DNA of 25,654 bases, from the NCBI GenBank assembly GCA_029287965.1, contig JARFQC010000071.1:1-25654 (forward strand), given 5' to 3'. Below, one piece after another: positions 1-8,606 of the stretch. The stretch's first letter is position 1. Every line of letters starts with the position of its first letter. The translations under genes and the position numbers were made by a program. The notes under the pieces are model-generated. The model had not been told where the DNA came from. It was given only the letters and a program-made list of their open reading frames with translations, and made no database searches. The stretch comes from Arenicellales bacterium (GTDB taxonomy: Bacteria; Pseudomonadota; Gammaproteobacteria; BMS3Bbin11).

Positions 1-175
1 CGCCAATGGCGGCGGCTACTATCACTATTCCTATTCTGTCGTCAGGGGCTGCGATCGCATAGTGCCCGTTGATGTCTACGTGCCGGGCTGTCCACCGACG
101 GCAGAGGCGCTTCTGTACGGGATTCTTCAGCTACAGAAAAAAATTCGCAACACCAATACCATCGCTCGTTCATAA
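1..175 (+). CDS. nuoB: NADH-quinone oxidoreductase subunit B, 3' end only
   Basis: This is the C-terminal 57 codons of NuoB, the complex I subunit that carries the terminal iron-sulfur cluster N2 and hands electrons to quinone at the interface with NuoD. The open frame begins at base 2 and ends in TAA at 173-175. The visible sequence includes GCDRIVPVDVYVPGCPPTAE, whose VPGCPP cysteine is one of the N2 ligands in this family; the other ligands lie upstream of the window. The tail that follows is the usual YGILQLQKKI helix. The gene sits two bases before nuoC, as expected for the nuo operon. Identification is firm from motif and context, although only part of the protein can be seen. Confidence 0.95.
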   Translation, partial: ANGGGYYHYSYSVVRGCDRIVPVDVYVPGCPPTAEALLYGILQLQKKIRNTNTIARS

Positions 176-177
176 CC

Positions 178-780
178 ATGACCAGCGAACGTTTACAGGC
201 ACTGCAAACGCGCATCGAAGAGCTGGCCGGCGACAGGATATCCGGTTCAGATATTGATCTGAATGAACTGACTGTCGATGTTAATGTGGACGCCCTGGTG
301 GATATATGTCTCGCGTTACGTGACGGCGAACAGTTTGCCTTCGATACACTTATTGATGTCTGCGGAATAGATTATTCGGCCTATCGCAAGGAGGCAGGCG
401 GGACGTGGGACGGTGCCAGGTTCGGCGTCATTTACCACTTGCTGTCCACTACACGCAACCAGCGTCTGCGACTGCGGGTGTTCGTCGATGAATCCAGCCC
501 GATACTTGAGTCTGTTATAGGCGTCTGGCCCGTGGCCAACTGGTTTGAACGTGAAGCGTTCGACCTGTTTGGCATCCTCTTTGAAGGCCACCCGGATCTA
601 CGCCGCATACTGACAGATTACGGTTTCATCGGTCACCCGTTCCGCAAGGATTTCCCGCTGTCAGGGCATGTGGAAATGCGCTATGACGAGGAAAAAGGCC
701 GCGTTGTATACGAACCTGTTTCAATTGAACCGCGTGTCCTGGTTCCACGCGTAATCAGGGATGAGGGCTACGGTGTCTGA
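178..780 (+). CDS. nuoC: NADH-quinone oxidoreductase subunit C (30 kDa-type)
   Basis: NuoC is a peripheral-arm subunit of complex I without cofactors; it packs against NuoD and helps form the quinone-reducing module. The 200-residue protein has the family signature EREAFDLFGI at residues 124-133 and the conserved HPFRKDFPL at 153-161, followed by a short acidic and aromatic tail. Its length fits a stand-alone NuoC and not the nuoCD fusion of E. coli and Pseudomonas. The ATG at 178 follows the nuoB stop by two bases and has no clear Shine-Dalgarno sequence, so translation is probably coupled to nuoB. The 3' end overlaps the start of nuoD in another frame. Confidence 0.96.
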   Translation: MTSERLQALQTRIEELAGDRISGSDIDLNELTVDVNVDALVDICLALRDGEQFAFDTLIDVCGIDYSAYRKEAGGTWDGARFGVIYHLLSTTRNQRLRLRVFVDESSPILESVIGVWPVANWFEREAFDLFGILFEGHPDLRRILTDYGFIGHPFRKDFPLSGHVEMRYDEEKGRVVYEPVSIEPRVLVPRVIRDEGYGV

Positions 781-2026
781 ACTGCACAGCTATACAATGA
801 ACTTCGGTCCGCAGCATCCGGCGGCGCATGGTGTATTGCGCCTGGTGCTGGAGATGGATGGCGAGGTCATCAAGCGCGCCGATCCTCATATCGGCCTGCT
901 GCATCGTGCGACGGAAAAACTCGCCGAATCCAAGCCATATAACCAGAGCATCGGTTACATGGATCGTCTCGACTACGTATCCATGATGTGCAACGAACAT
1001 GCCTACGTCATGGCGATAGAAAAACTGCTTGGCATCGAGGTGCCACTGCGCGCCCAGTACATTCGTGTCATGTTCGACGAAATTACCCGTATCCTCAACC
1101 ACCTGCTGTGGTTGGCGGGACACGGGCTGGATATCGGCGCGATGACCATGTTCCTGTATTGCTTCCGTGAACGTGAAGACCTGATGGATGCCTATGAGGC
1201 TGTGTCCGGGGCAAGACTGCATGCGACCTATTACCGTCCCGGCGGCGTTTACCGTGATCTGCCTGATCGCATGCCGCAGTACGAGACATCAAAGTGGCAT
1301 AACCAGAAAGATGTCGATCGCCTGAATGAAAACCGTCAGGGTTCGCTGCTGGACTTCATCTGGGACTTCACTGAACGCTTCCCCAAGCACGTCGATGAAT
1401 ATGAAACCCTGCTGACTGACAACCGTATCTGGAAGCAGCGTACGGTCGGTATCGGTGTGGTATCACCTGAACGCGCCAAGGCGCTTGGTTTTACCGGACC
1501 CATGCTGCGTGGATCAGGTGTTGAGTGGGACCTGCGCAAGAAACAGCCCTATGAAGTTTATGACCGCATGGATTTTGATATACCGGTCGGAAGCGAAGGC
1601 GACACCTACGACCGTTATCTTGTGCGTATCGAGGAATTTCGCCAGTCGAACAGGATTATCCGTCAGTGCGTGGAGTGGTTGCGCAACAATCCCGGAAGCG
1701 TAATGGTCGACGACCACAAGCTGGTGCCGCCCGATCGTGAAGCAATGAAGCACGACATGGAAGCACTGATTCATCACTTCAAGCTGTTTACCGAGGGCTA
1801 CTGCCTCCCAGAAGGGCAGGCCTATTCCGCCGTTGAGCATCCGAAAGGCGAATTCGGCATATATCTTGTGTCTGATGGTGCAAACAAGCCATATCGTCTC
1901 AAGATCAGGGCGCCCGGGTTCGTCCACCTGTCGGCACTTGACGAGATGGCGCGCGGTCACATGCTGGCTGACGTGGTTGCACTTATCGGTACCCAGGACA
2001 TCGTCTTCGGTGAGGTCGACAGATGA
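773..2026 (+). CDS. nuoD: NADH-quinone oxidoreductase subunit D (49 kDa-type)
   Basis: NuoD is the hydrogenase-like subunit of complex I that forms the quinone-binding cavity together with NuoB and NuoH. The near-invariant N-terminal YTMNFGPQHPAAHG block is present, followed by PHIGLLHRATEKLAE and YMDRLDYVSMMCNEHAY, which lie near the quinone site in solved structures. I place the start at GTG 773, because GAGGG at 763-767 gives a five-base spacer and the resulting 417 residues match stand-alone NuoD proteins. The frame also opens at ATG 761, four codons earlier, but that start has poorly placed Shine-Dalgarno bases. Both starts lie inside the end of nuoC, so coupling is likely. The stop overlaps nuoE as ATGA. 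Confidence 0.95.
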   Translation: MSELHSYTMNFGPQHPAAHGVLRLVLEMDGEVIKRADPHIGLLHRATEKLAESKPYNQSIGYMDRLDYVSMMCNEHAYVMAIEKLLGIEVPLRAQYIRVMFDEITRILNHLLWLAGHGLDIGAMTMFLYCFREREDLMDAYEAVSGARLHATYYRPGGVYRDLPDRMPQYETSKWHNQKDVDRLNENRQGSLLDFIWDFTERFPKHVDEYETLLTDNRIWKQRTVGIGVVSPERAKALGFTGPMLRGSGVEWDLRKKQPYEVYDRMDFDIPVGSEGDTYDRYLVRIEEFRQSNRIIRQCVEWLRNNPGSVMVDDHKLVPPDREAMKHDMEALIHHFKLFTEGYCLPEGQAYSAVEHPKGEFGIYLVSDGANKPYRLKIRAPGFVHLSALDEMARGHMLADVVALIGTQDIVFGEVDR

Positions 2027-2511
2027 GCGTTCCAACGACTTTATCAGACGCTTCACTGGCCGAAATCGATCTGGAACTTGCCAAGTATCCAGCCGATCGA
2101 CGTCAGTCTGCCGTCATGGCTGCACTGCGCATCGCCCAGGATGAACACGGCTGGCTCAGCAAGGAAATCATGGAGCGGATAGCTGAATACCTGGATATTC
2201 CGCCGATACATGTATACGAAGTGGCGACGTTCTATTCGATGTATGAACACAAGCCGGTCGGAAAACACAAGATTTCTGTGTGCACGAACGTTTCCTGCCT
2301 GTTATGCGGATCCGGCGGCGTTCTGGATCACCTCAAAGACAAGCTCGGCATTGGTCCCGGTGAAACAACCAGTGACGGTAGGGTCACCATAAAGGAAGTC
2401 GAGTGCCTGGGGGCCTGTGGTGGTGCACCGATGATGCAGGTAGACAAGGACTACCACGAGTTCCTGACGGCTGAAAAAATCGACAAGATACTCGAGGGGC
2501 TGGACGGATGA
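2023..2511 (+). CDS. nuoE: NADH-quinone oxidoreductase subunit E (24 kDa-type)
   Basis: NuoE is a thioredoxin-fold subunit of the NADH-dehydrogenase module and carries the 2Fe-2S cluster N1a, near the FMN on NuoF. The four expected ligands are visible: C87 and C92 in CTNVSC, and C128 and C132 in ECLGAC. The N-terminal helical part contains HVYEVATFYSMY, which is typical of the family. The length of 162 residues is normal. The ATG overlaps the nuoD stop (ATGA, 2023-2026) and the stop overlaps the nuoF start in the same way, so nuoD, E and F appear translationally coupled. Confidence 0.97.
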   Translation: MSVPTTLSDASLAEIDLELAKYPADRRQSAVMAALRIAQDEHGWLSKEIMERIAEYLDIPPIHVYEVATFYSMYEHKPVGKHKISVCTNVSCLLCGSGGVLDHLKDKLGIGPGETTSDGRVTIKEVECLGACGGAPMMQVDKDYHEFLTAEKIDKILEGLDG

Positions 2512-3785
2512 TCGACACCGACAAGCTAAACCTTGTTTGCTTTCGCACTCTTGATCAGGAACAGCCATGGAGCCTCGATGCATACCGCAGCGTAGGCGGC
2601 TACAGTGCCCTGAAAAAGATACTCGAAGAGAAGACGCCCGCCGAGGAAATCATAGAAGAAGTCAAGACATCGGGTCTGCGCGGACGCGGCGGAGCCGGGT
2701 TCCCGACCGGCCTGAAGTGGAGCTTCATGCCGCGTAATGCACCCGGTGACAAGTACATCGTTTGTAATTCCGACGAGGGTGAGCCGGGTACTTTCAAGGA
2801 CCGCGACATAATGCGCTTCAACCCGCATCAGCTGATTGAAGGCATGATAATTGCCGGTTACAGTATCGGCGCTACCGCGGGTTATAACTACATACGCGGT
2901 GAATTCATAGAGCCTATCGAGCGGTTCGACCAGGCCCTCGCCGAAGCCCGCGAGGCCGGGCTGCTGGGTAAGGACATCCTCGGCAGCGGCTTTGACTTTG
3001 AACTGTTCTCTCATCGTGGGGCGGGTGCCTATATTTGCGGAGAAGAGACTGCGCTGCTCGAATCACTCGAAGGCAAAAAAGGCCAGCCTCGCTTCAAGCC
3101 GCCGTTTCCAGCCAGCTATGGTCTGTTTGGCAAGCCAACCACGATCAATAACACCGAAACCCTGGCCTCTGTACCCGTGATACTCGAAAAAGGCGGGCAG
3201 TGGTTTGCCGACCTGGGTAAGCCTAACAACGGCGGCACGAAACTGTTCGCCGTGTCCGGTCACGTCAACAAACCCGGCAATTATGAAGTGCCGATGGGCA
3301 CCTCCTTCCGTGATCTGCTTGAGCTTGCCGGGGGCATGCGCGAGGGACGCGAGCTCAAGGCTGTCATTCCAGGCGGCTCGTCAGTACCTGTGCTGCGCGG
3401 TGAAGTGATGATGGAACTGGACATGGATTACGACTCCCTCGCAGCGGCAGGATCCATGCTGGGTGCCGGTTCGGTCATTATCATGGATGAAACAACGGAC
3501 ATGGTCGAGGTGCTCGACCGGATTTCATACTTCTACTACGAAGAATCCTGTGGCCAGTGCACACCATGCCGGGAAGGTACTGGTTGGCTGCATCGCATCG
3601 TGCATCGCATACGTACCGGTGAGGGAACGATGGAAGATCTGGACCTGCTTACTGACGTTGCGGGCAAGATTCAGGGGCGCACCATCTGCGCTCTGGGTGA
3701 TGCCGCCGCCATGCCGGTTGCAAGTTTCGTCGAGCAGTTTCGCGAAGAATTTGAACGCAAGATAAAGGGCCAGGCTGCTGCCTGA
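2508..3785 (+). CDS. nuoF: NADH-quinone oxidoreductase subunit F (51 kDa-type, NADH and FMN site)
   Basis: NuoF binds NADH and FMN and carries the 4Fe-4S cluster N3, so it is the electron entry point of complex I. The glycine-rich nucleotide and flavin loop GRGGAGFPTGLK is at residues 59-70. The FMN-contacting segment GAYICGEETALLESLEGKKG is at 172-191. The N3 ligands are C348, C351 and C354 in ESCGQCTPC, with C394 in RTICALGD. The length of 425 residues is typical. The start overlaps nuoE by ATGA, and nuoG follows 13 bases after the stop. Nothing unusual is seen. Confidence 0.98.
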   Translation: MIDTDKLNLVCFRTLDQEQPWSLDAYRSVGGYSALKKILEEKTPAEEIIEEVKTSGLRGRGGAGFPTGLKWSFMPRNAPGDKYIVCNSDEGEPGTFKDRDIMRFNPHQLIEGMIIAGYSIGATAGYNYIRGEFIEPIERFDQALAEAREAGLLGKDILGSGFDFELFSHRGAGAYICGEETALLESLEGKKGQPRFKPPFPASYGLFGKPTTINNTETLASVPVILEKGGQWFADLGKPNNGGTKLFAVSGHVNKPGNYEVPMGTSFRDLLELAGGMREGRELKAVIPGGSSVPVLRGEVMMELDMDYDSLAAAGSMLGAGSVIIMDETTDMVEVLDRISYFYYEESCGQCTPCREGTGWLHRIVHRIRTGEGTMEDLDLLTDVAGKIQGRTICALGDAAAMPVASFVEQFREEFERKIKGQAAA

Positions 3786-3798
3786 TATTGAATTCAGT

Positions 3799-6117
3799 AT
3801 GGCAACTATAGAAATTAACGGGCAGACCATCGAGGCAGAAGAAGGCTCGATGCTTATCGCGGCGGCAGACAAGGCAGGAATCTACATTCCGCGTTTCTGT
3901 TATCACGACAAGCTGTCCATTGCTGCGAACTGCCGCATGTGTCTTGTCGAGGTGGAGAAGGCACCCAAACCCCTGCCTGCCTGCGCGACGCCTGTCACTG
4001 ACGGCATGAAGGTCCAGACCCAGTCCGAACTTGCACGCGATGCACAGAAGGGCACGATGGAGTTTCTGCTGATCAATCACCCGCTTGACTGTCCGATATG
4101 TGACCAGGGCGGTGAATGCGAGCTTCAGGATCTGGCTGTCGGATACGGCCGCGATGCGTCGCAGTACAACGAAGGCAAGCGCGTGGTCATGGACAAGAAT
4201 CTTGGTCCGCTGATTTCCACCGACATGACGCGCTGCATACAGTGCACACGTTGCGTGCGCTTCGGCCAGGAACTTGCTGGCATCATGGAACTGGGCATGG
4301 CCGGTCGCGGCGAGCATAGCGAGATCATGACCTTCATGGGCCACACGGTTGATTCAGAACTGTCCGGCAATGTCATCGATCTGTGTCCGGTCGGTGCGCT
4401 GACATCCAAACCATTCCGCTTCCAGTGCCGGTCCTGGGAAATGCAGAACCACGATGGCATCGCTCCCCATGACACCGTTGGATCAAACCTGGAAATCCAG
4501 GTCATGCGCGACAAGGTCATGCGTGTACTGCCGGCGGCCAACGAAGCCATTAATGAAGTCTGGTTATCAGACCGGGACCGCTTCAGCTACGAATCACTGG
4601 ATTCAGATCAGCGCTTGACCACACCGCGTCTGAAGATAAACGGCGAATGGAAAAGCACCGACTGGCAGACAGCGCTCGAGCACGTGGCAGCAAAGTTAAA
4701 AGTGATCAACGAAGAATTCGGCGCTGATTCCACAGGTGCCCTGGTATCACCAACAGCCACCCTGGAAGAACTGAACCTGTTAAAGAAACTCATGCAGGGC
4801 ATGGGAAGCAGCAATATCGATTATCGACTGCGTCAGCAGGATTTCAGGGGCAACCAGCCCGCACCCGTACTGGGTAGCAGTATTGCAGATTTTGAATCCG
4901 CATCGACTGTACTGCTGGTGGACAGCAATATCCGCAAGGAACAGCCGATTCTCGGCCTGCGCCTGCGCAAAGCGGTTCTGCATGGCACGCAGGTGCATGC
5001 CTTGAACCACGTTGACTATGATTTTGCCTTCCGCACGGCATCAACGATTTGCCTGGCACCGGATGCAATGCTCTCGGAACTTGCCATCCTGACCCAATTG
5101 ATCGCCGGCAGGACGGGTAGCAGTGTCCCGGATGCGGTCAGCAAACTGGCCAATGGTACCGAAGCGAGCGTGGAAATCGTTGCGCTGGCAAATGAATTGA
5201 TCGATGCAGGCGAAAACGGCCACGTCGTACTCGGCGCCCAGGCGAGAATGAATCCTAACTACTCCGTCCTGACAACGCTCACCAGCCTTATCAGTACTAT
5301 GACCGGTGCGCGTCTGGCGAACCTTGCCGAGGCCAACAGTGTTGCCGCGTGGCAGGTGATGGGTGCTGCATTGGACGACGGCAAGAACACTGCCGACATG
5401 ATTGCCGAGCCGCTCAAGGCGTGTCTCCTGTTCAACATCGACCCCAGGCACGATCTGCTTGCGGGTGATCATGCGTTGGAAACCCTGTCTGAAACGGGCA
5501 TGGTCGTACACATAGGCAACTTCCATGATGAAGCGCTGGATGACTGCTGTCATGTTCAGCTACCACTGGCCGCTTTCAGCGAGACCGATGGCACACACAT
5601 CAACTGTGAAGGCACAGTCCAGTCATGGACGGCTGCGGTCAATCCACTGGGTGATTCACGTCCTGGTTGGAAGATCCTCCGAGTGCTGGGCAACTACCTG
5701 TCCCTGGACGGCTTCGACTACAACACGATCGCCGAAGTCAGGAACGAGGCGGTCGCTGCTTTACAGCCTATCGATGCCAGCCGGGTAAACACTGAATTCA
5801 CCGTTGACGAACTGCCCGACAACGGCCTCAAGCGCATTTACGACCTGCCGCTATATCACAGCGATGCACTGGTCAGGCGCGCATCCGCATTGCAGGGCGC
5901 CGCAGACAGCAAGGCTGCCGTGGTTTTGCATCCTGATACACTGCAGGCAATCGGAGCGGAAGAGGGCAGCAGCGTCAAGTTCAGTGTTGGCGAGCAGAGC
6001 GTTGAACTGACGGTATCTTCAAGCAATATCGTACCGGTCCAGTGCGTCGTCATTCCGAGCGGTGTTGACGGCTGCAGCGCAATCGGTGCCGCGGCCAGTG
6101 TCGAGGTGGCGAACTGA
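3799..6117 (+). CDS. nuoG: NADH-quinone oxidoreductase subunit G (75 kDa-type), without N7 motif
   Basis: NuoG is the large iron-sulfur subunit of the complex I electron-input arm. Its N-terminal ferredoxin-like region has the 2Fe-2S N1b ligands C34, C45, C48 and C62. H94, C98, C101 and C107 then fit cluster N5, with its histidine ligand in INHPLDCPIC. C146, C149, C152 and C196 fit cluster N4. After C210 the protein enters the molybdopterin-oxidoreductase-like domain, and the CxxCxxxC motif that holds the extra N7 cluster in E. coli is absent. At 772 residues it is shorter than the E. coli protein. TGATG at the end makes a one-base overlap with nuoH. Confidence 0.97.
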   Translation: MATIEINGQTIEAEEGSMLIAAADKAGIYIPRFCYHDKLSIAANCRMCLVEVEKAPKPLPACATPVTDGMKVQTQSELARDAQKGTMEFLLINHPLDCPICDQGGECELQDLAVGYGRDASQYNEGKRVVMDKNLGPLISTDMTRCIQCTRCVRFGQELAGIMELGMAGRGEHSEIMTFMGHTVDSELSGNVIDLCPVGALTSKPFRFQCRSWEMQNHDGIAPHDTVGSNLEIQVMRDKVMRVLPAANEAINEVWLSDRDRFSYESLDSDQRLTTPRLKINGEWKSTDWQTALEHVAAKLKVINEEFGADSTGALVSPTATLEELNLLKKLMQGMGSSNIDYRLRQQDFRGNQPAPVLGSSIADFESASTVLLVDSNIRKEQPILGLRLRKAVLHGTQVHALNHVDYDFAFRTASTICLAPDAMLSELAILTQLIAGRTGSSVPDAVSKLANGTEASVEIVALANELIDAGENGHVVLGAQARMNPNYSVLTTLTSLISTMTGARLANLAEANSVAAWQVMGAALDDGKNTADMIAEPLKACLLFNIDPRHDLLAGDHALETLSETGMVVHIGNFHDEALDDCCHVQLPLAAFSETDGTHINCEGTVQSWTAAVNPLGDSRPGWKILRVLGNYLSLDGFDYNTIAEVRNEAVAALQPIDASRVNTEFTVDELPDNGLKRIYDLPLYHSDALVRRASALQGAADSKAAVVLHPDTLQAIGAEEGSSVKFSVGEQSVELTVSSSNIVPVQCVVIPSGVDGCSAIGAAASVEVAN

Positions 6118-7169
6118 TGCCCGAATTTATCCTCAGCATACTCAGTATCTTTCCTGATTGGCTGCAGGTGGTACTGGCGTCACTGATCAAGATTATTGCC
6201 ATTGTCGCGCCCCTGATGCTGGCTGTCGCCTACCTCACCTTTGCCGAGCGCAAGATTATCGGTTACATGCAAATACGTGTCGGCCCGAACAGGGTAGGGC
6301 CACGCGGCTGGCTACAGCCCATCGCCGATGCCTTCAAGCTGCTGCTGAAGGAAATCGTGGTGCCTGCCAGGTCGAACAAGTACCTGTTCGTACTAGCACC
6401 GATACTCGCTATCGGGCCATCTCTCGCAGCGTGGGCGGTCATTCCGTTCTCCGATACGCTCGTGTTGTCGGATATTGATGCCAGCCTGCTGTACATACTC
6501 GCCATGACGTCCATGGGCGTTTACGGCATTATCATTGCCGGCTGGGCATCCAACTCCAAGTATGCCTTTCTCAGCGCCATGCGCGCTGCGGCACAGATTG
6601 TCGCCTACGAGATTGCCATGGGCTTTGCCCTGGTCGGCGTCCTGATGGCCGCAGGCAGCCTGAATCTCGGCGCTATCGTCAATGCCCAGGCTGGCGGGCT
6701 GTTCAGCTGGTACTGGCTGCCGCTATTGCCGCTGTTCGTGGTGTACTTCATTTCGGGCGTTGCAGAAACCAACCGTGCACCGTTCGACGTTGCCGAAGGC
6801 GAGTCGGAAATCGTGGCCGGCTTCCATGTTGAATATTCGGGCATGACTTTCGCCGTATTCTTCCTGGCCGAGTATGCCAACATGATACTCATTGCGATGC
6901 TGACCGCACTGATGTTCCTCGGTGGCTGGATGTCACCGCTGGGATTCTGGTCAGACGTGCCGCTGCTGGGTGACGGCATCCACTGGCTGCTGCTGAAAAC
7001 AAGCGCAATGCTTTTCTTCTTCCTGTGGTTCCGGGCAACCTTTCCCCGTTATCGCTACGACCAGATTATGCGCCTCGGGTGGAAAGTCTTCATACCCGTG
7101 ACCCTGATCTGGATCGTTGTTATGGGCGTTGCCATGTTCCTTACTCCATGGGGGCACCTGTTCCATTAA
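6117..7169 (+). CDS. nuoH: NADH-quinone oxidoreductase subunit H (ND1-type)
   Basis: NuoH is the membrane subunit that joins the peripheral arm to the membrane arm and lines the quinone tunnel. The protein is highly hydrophobic and 350 residues long, with about eight membrane spans. Family signatures are the FAERK segment around residue 44, GPNRVGPRGWLQPIADAFKL at about 57-76, and AETNRAPFDVAEGESEIV at about 216-233, whose acidic loop is placed beside the quinone channel in known structures. The start codon overlaps the nuoG stop by one base (TGATG), so translation is probably re-initiated by terminating ribosomes. nuoI follows 11 bases later. Confidence 0.98.
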   Translation: MPEFILSILSIFPDWLQVVLASLIKIIAIVAPLMLAVAYLTFAERKIIGYMQIRVGPNRVGPRGWLQPIADAFKLLLKEIVVPARSNKYLFVLAPILAIGPSLAAWAVIPFSDTLVLSDIDASLLYILAMTSMGVYGIIIAGWASNSKYAFLSAMRAAAQIVAYEIAMGFALVGVLMAAGSLNLGAIVNAQAGGLFSWYWLPLLPLFVVYFISGVAETNRAPFDVAEGESEIVAGFHVEYSGMTFAVFFLAEYANMILIAMLTALMFLGGWMSPLGFWSDVPLLGDGIHWLLLKTSAMLFFFLWFRATFPRYRYDQIMRLGWKVFIPVTLIWIVVMGVAMFLTPWGHLFH

Positions 7170-7180
7170 GGGAAAATGAC

Positions 7181-7669
7181 ATGAAAAGAGCAGCTCATAT
7201 CGTAAAAAGCCTGTTTCTGCAGGAATTGATCAAGGGACTGTCGGTTACCGGCAGACATCTTTTCAAGAAGAAAATCACTGTGCAGTATCCAGACGAAAAG
7301 ACGCCGATGTCATTCCGCTTTCGCGGTCTGCATGCACAACGACGCTACCCCAACGGCGAAGAACGCTGCATCGCATGCAAATTGTGCGAAGCCGTGTGTC
7401 CGGCGCTCGCGATTACCATCGACTCTGATGTGCGTGACGATGGCAGCCGGCGCACGACGCGCTACGACATAGACCTGAGCAAGTGCATATTTTGCGGTTT
7501 CTGCGAAGAAGCCTGTCCGGTCGATGCCATCGTTGAGACACGTATATTTGAATATCACGGGGAGAACAGGGACGACCTGTACTACACCAAGGACAAGCTC
7601 CTGGCCGTGGGCGATAAGATGGAAGACTCCATTGCCCGTGACCGCAAGCTGGATGCCCCGTACCGTTAA
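7181..7669 (+). CDS. nuoI: NADH-quinone oxidoreductase subunit I (two 4Fe-4S clusters)
   Basis: NuoI is the ferredoxin-like subunit that carries 4Fe-4S clusters N6a and N6b in the wire leading to N2. Two CxxCxxCxxxC motifs are present: C63, C66, C69 with C73, and C102, C105, C108 with C112. The frame is open far upstream into nuoH, but I chose ATG 7181. It follows the nuoH stop, has AAGGGA about seven bases upstream, and gives a 162-residue protein that begins with the expected amphipathic helix. The upstream extension would encode unrelated sequence. Confidence 0.97.
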   Translation: MKRAAHIVKSLFLQELIKGLSVTGRHLFKKKITVQYPDEKTPMSFRFRGLHAQRRYPNGEERCIACKLCEAVCPALAITIDSDVRDDGSRRTTRYDIDLSKCIFCGFCEEACPVDAIVETRIFEYHGENRDDLYYTKDKLLAVGDKMEDSIARDRKLDAPYR

Positions 7670-7689
7670 GCTGAACGGACACTGAAATC

Positions 7690-8295
7690 ATGACGTTTGA
7701 ACAACTGGCCTTTTACTTTTTTGCCTCTGTAGCGATCCTTGCTGCAGCGATGGTCGTAACAGTACGCAACCCGGTTCGCGCCGCGTTATTTCTCATCCTG
7801 ACATTCTTTGCTGTGGCCTGCATATGGATGATGCTGGAAGCTGAATTTCTCGCCATCGTGCTGATTCTTGTCTATGTAGGCGCTGTCATGGTTTTGTTCC
7901 TGTTCGTGGTGATGATGCTGGACATCGACTTCGATCAGCTGCGTGAAGGCTTTGCTGAAACATTGCCAATCGGTGCTACCGTGGCCGTGCTGGTTTTACT
8001 GCAGCTGGTCATAGTGCTGACATCAGGTCCATTCGAGCTGGAGCAGGTTGCCGCGCCGGTGCCTGCGGCTGCGGATTACGGCAATACCCATCAACTGGGT
8101 CTGTTGATTTATACCTATTACGTTTATCCGTTCGAGCTGGCCGCCGTCATGCTGGTCCTGGCCATGATCGCGGCTATCGTCCTGACCCTGAGAGATCGTA
8201 CCGGGACGCGCTCGCAGAAACCGCATGAGCAGACCCAGGTCAAGCGCAAGGACCGTGTGCGCCTGGTAAAAATGAACGCCGAAAAGAAGAACTGA
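7690..8295 (+). CDS. nuoJ: NADH-quinone oxidoreductase subunit J (ND6-type)
   Basis: NuoJ is a membrane subunit of complex I lying between NuoH and the antiporter-like pumps. The 201-residue protein has five predicted membrane spans. The third, around residues 53-77, contains the conserved VYVGAVMVLFLFVVMMLDI segment, a region that bends in the coupling step in solved structures. The C-terminal tail after about residue 168 is strongly basic and polar and should face the cytoplasm. The gene lies 20 bases after nuoI, and nuoK starts one base after its stop. Confidence 0.96.
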   Translation: MTFEQLAFYFFASVAILAAAMVVTVRNPVRAALFLILTFFAVACIWMMLEAEFLAIVLILVYVGAVMVLFLFVVMMLDIDFDQLREGFAETLPIGATVAVLVLLQLVIVLTSGPFELEQVAAPVPAAADYGNTHQLGLLIYTYYVYPFELAAVMLVLAMIAAIVLTLRDRTGTRSQKPHEQTQVKRKDRVRLVKMNAEKKN

Positions 8296-8296
8296 C

Positions 8297-8602
8297 ATGA
8301 TACCTCTGTCTCACTATCTCGCTTTGGGCGCCATCCTGTTTTCGATCAGCGTGGTAGGCATATTCCTGAACAGGAAAAACGTCGTTATTCTGCTTATGTC
8401 GATCGAGTTGATGCTGCTGGCCGTGAATATCAACTTTATTGCCTTCTCGCATTACTTGCAGGACGTAACCGGCCAGATATTCGTCTTCTTCGTGCTGACA
8501 GTCGCGGCGGCAGAGTCAGCGATTGGTCTGGCCATTATTATTGTGCTGTTCCGTCGCAGACATACCATCAATGTCAGTGACCTCGATAGTCTGAAAGGTT
8601 GA
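8297..8602 (+). CDS. nuoK: NADH-quinone oxidoreductase subunit K (ND4L-type)
   Basis: NuoK is the small three-span membrane subunit that forms part of the proton path at the base of the complex I membrane arm. It is 101 residues long, the usual size. Two membrane-embedded glutamates essential in the family are present, E37 in SIELML and E73 in AAESAIGLAI. The start has an AAGAAG purine stretch about eight bases upstream, which also encodes the end of nuoJ. nuoL follows four bases after the stop. Confidence 0.97.
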   Translation: MIPLSHYLALGAILFSISVVGIFLNRKNVVILLMSIELMLLAVNINFIAFSHYLQDVTGQIFVFFVLTVAAAESAIGLAIIIVLFRRRHTINVSDLDSLKG

Positions 8603-8606
8603 TCGT

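Noticed and set aside
3649..4344. Minus-strand open frame of 231 codons opposite nuoG
   Set aside because: It covers the cysteine-ligand region of NuoG in antisense, shows no family motif and has no plausible ribosome binding context.
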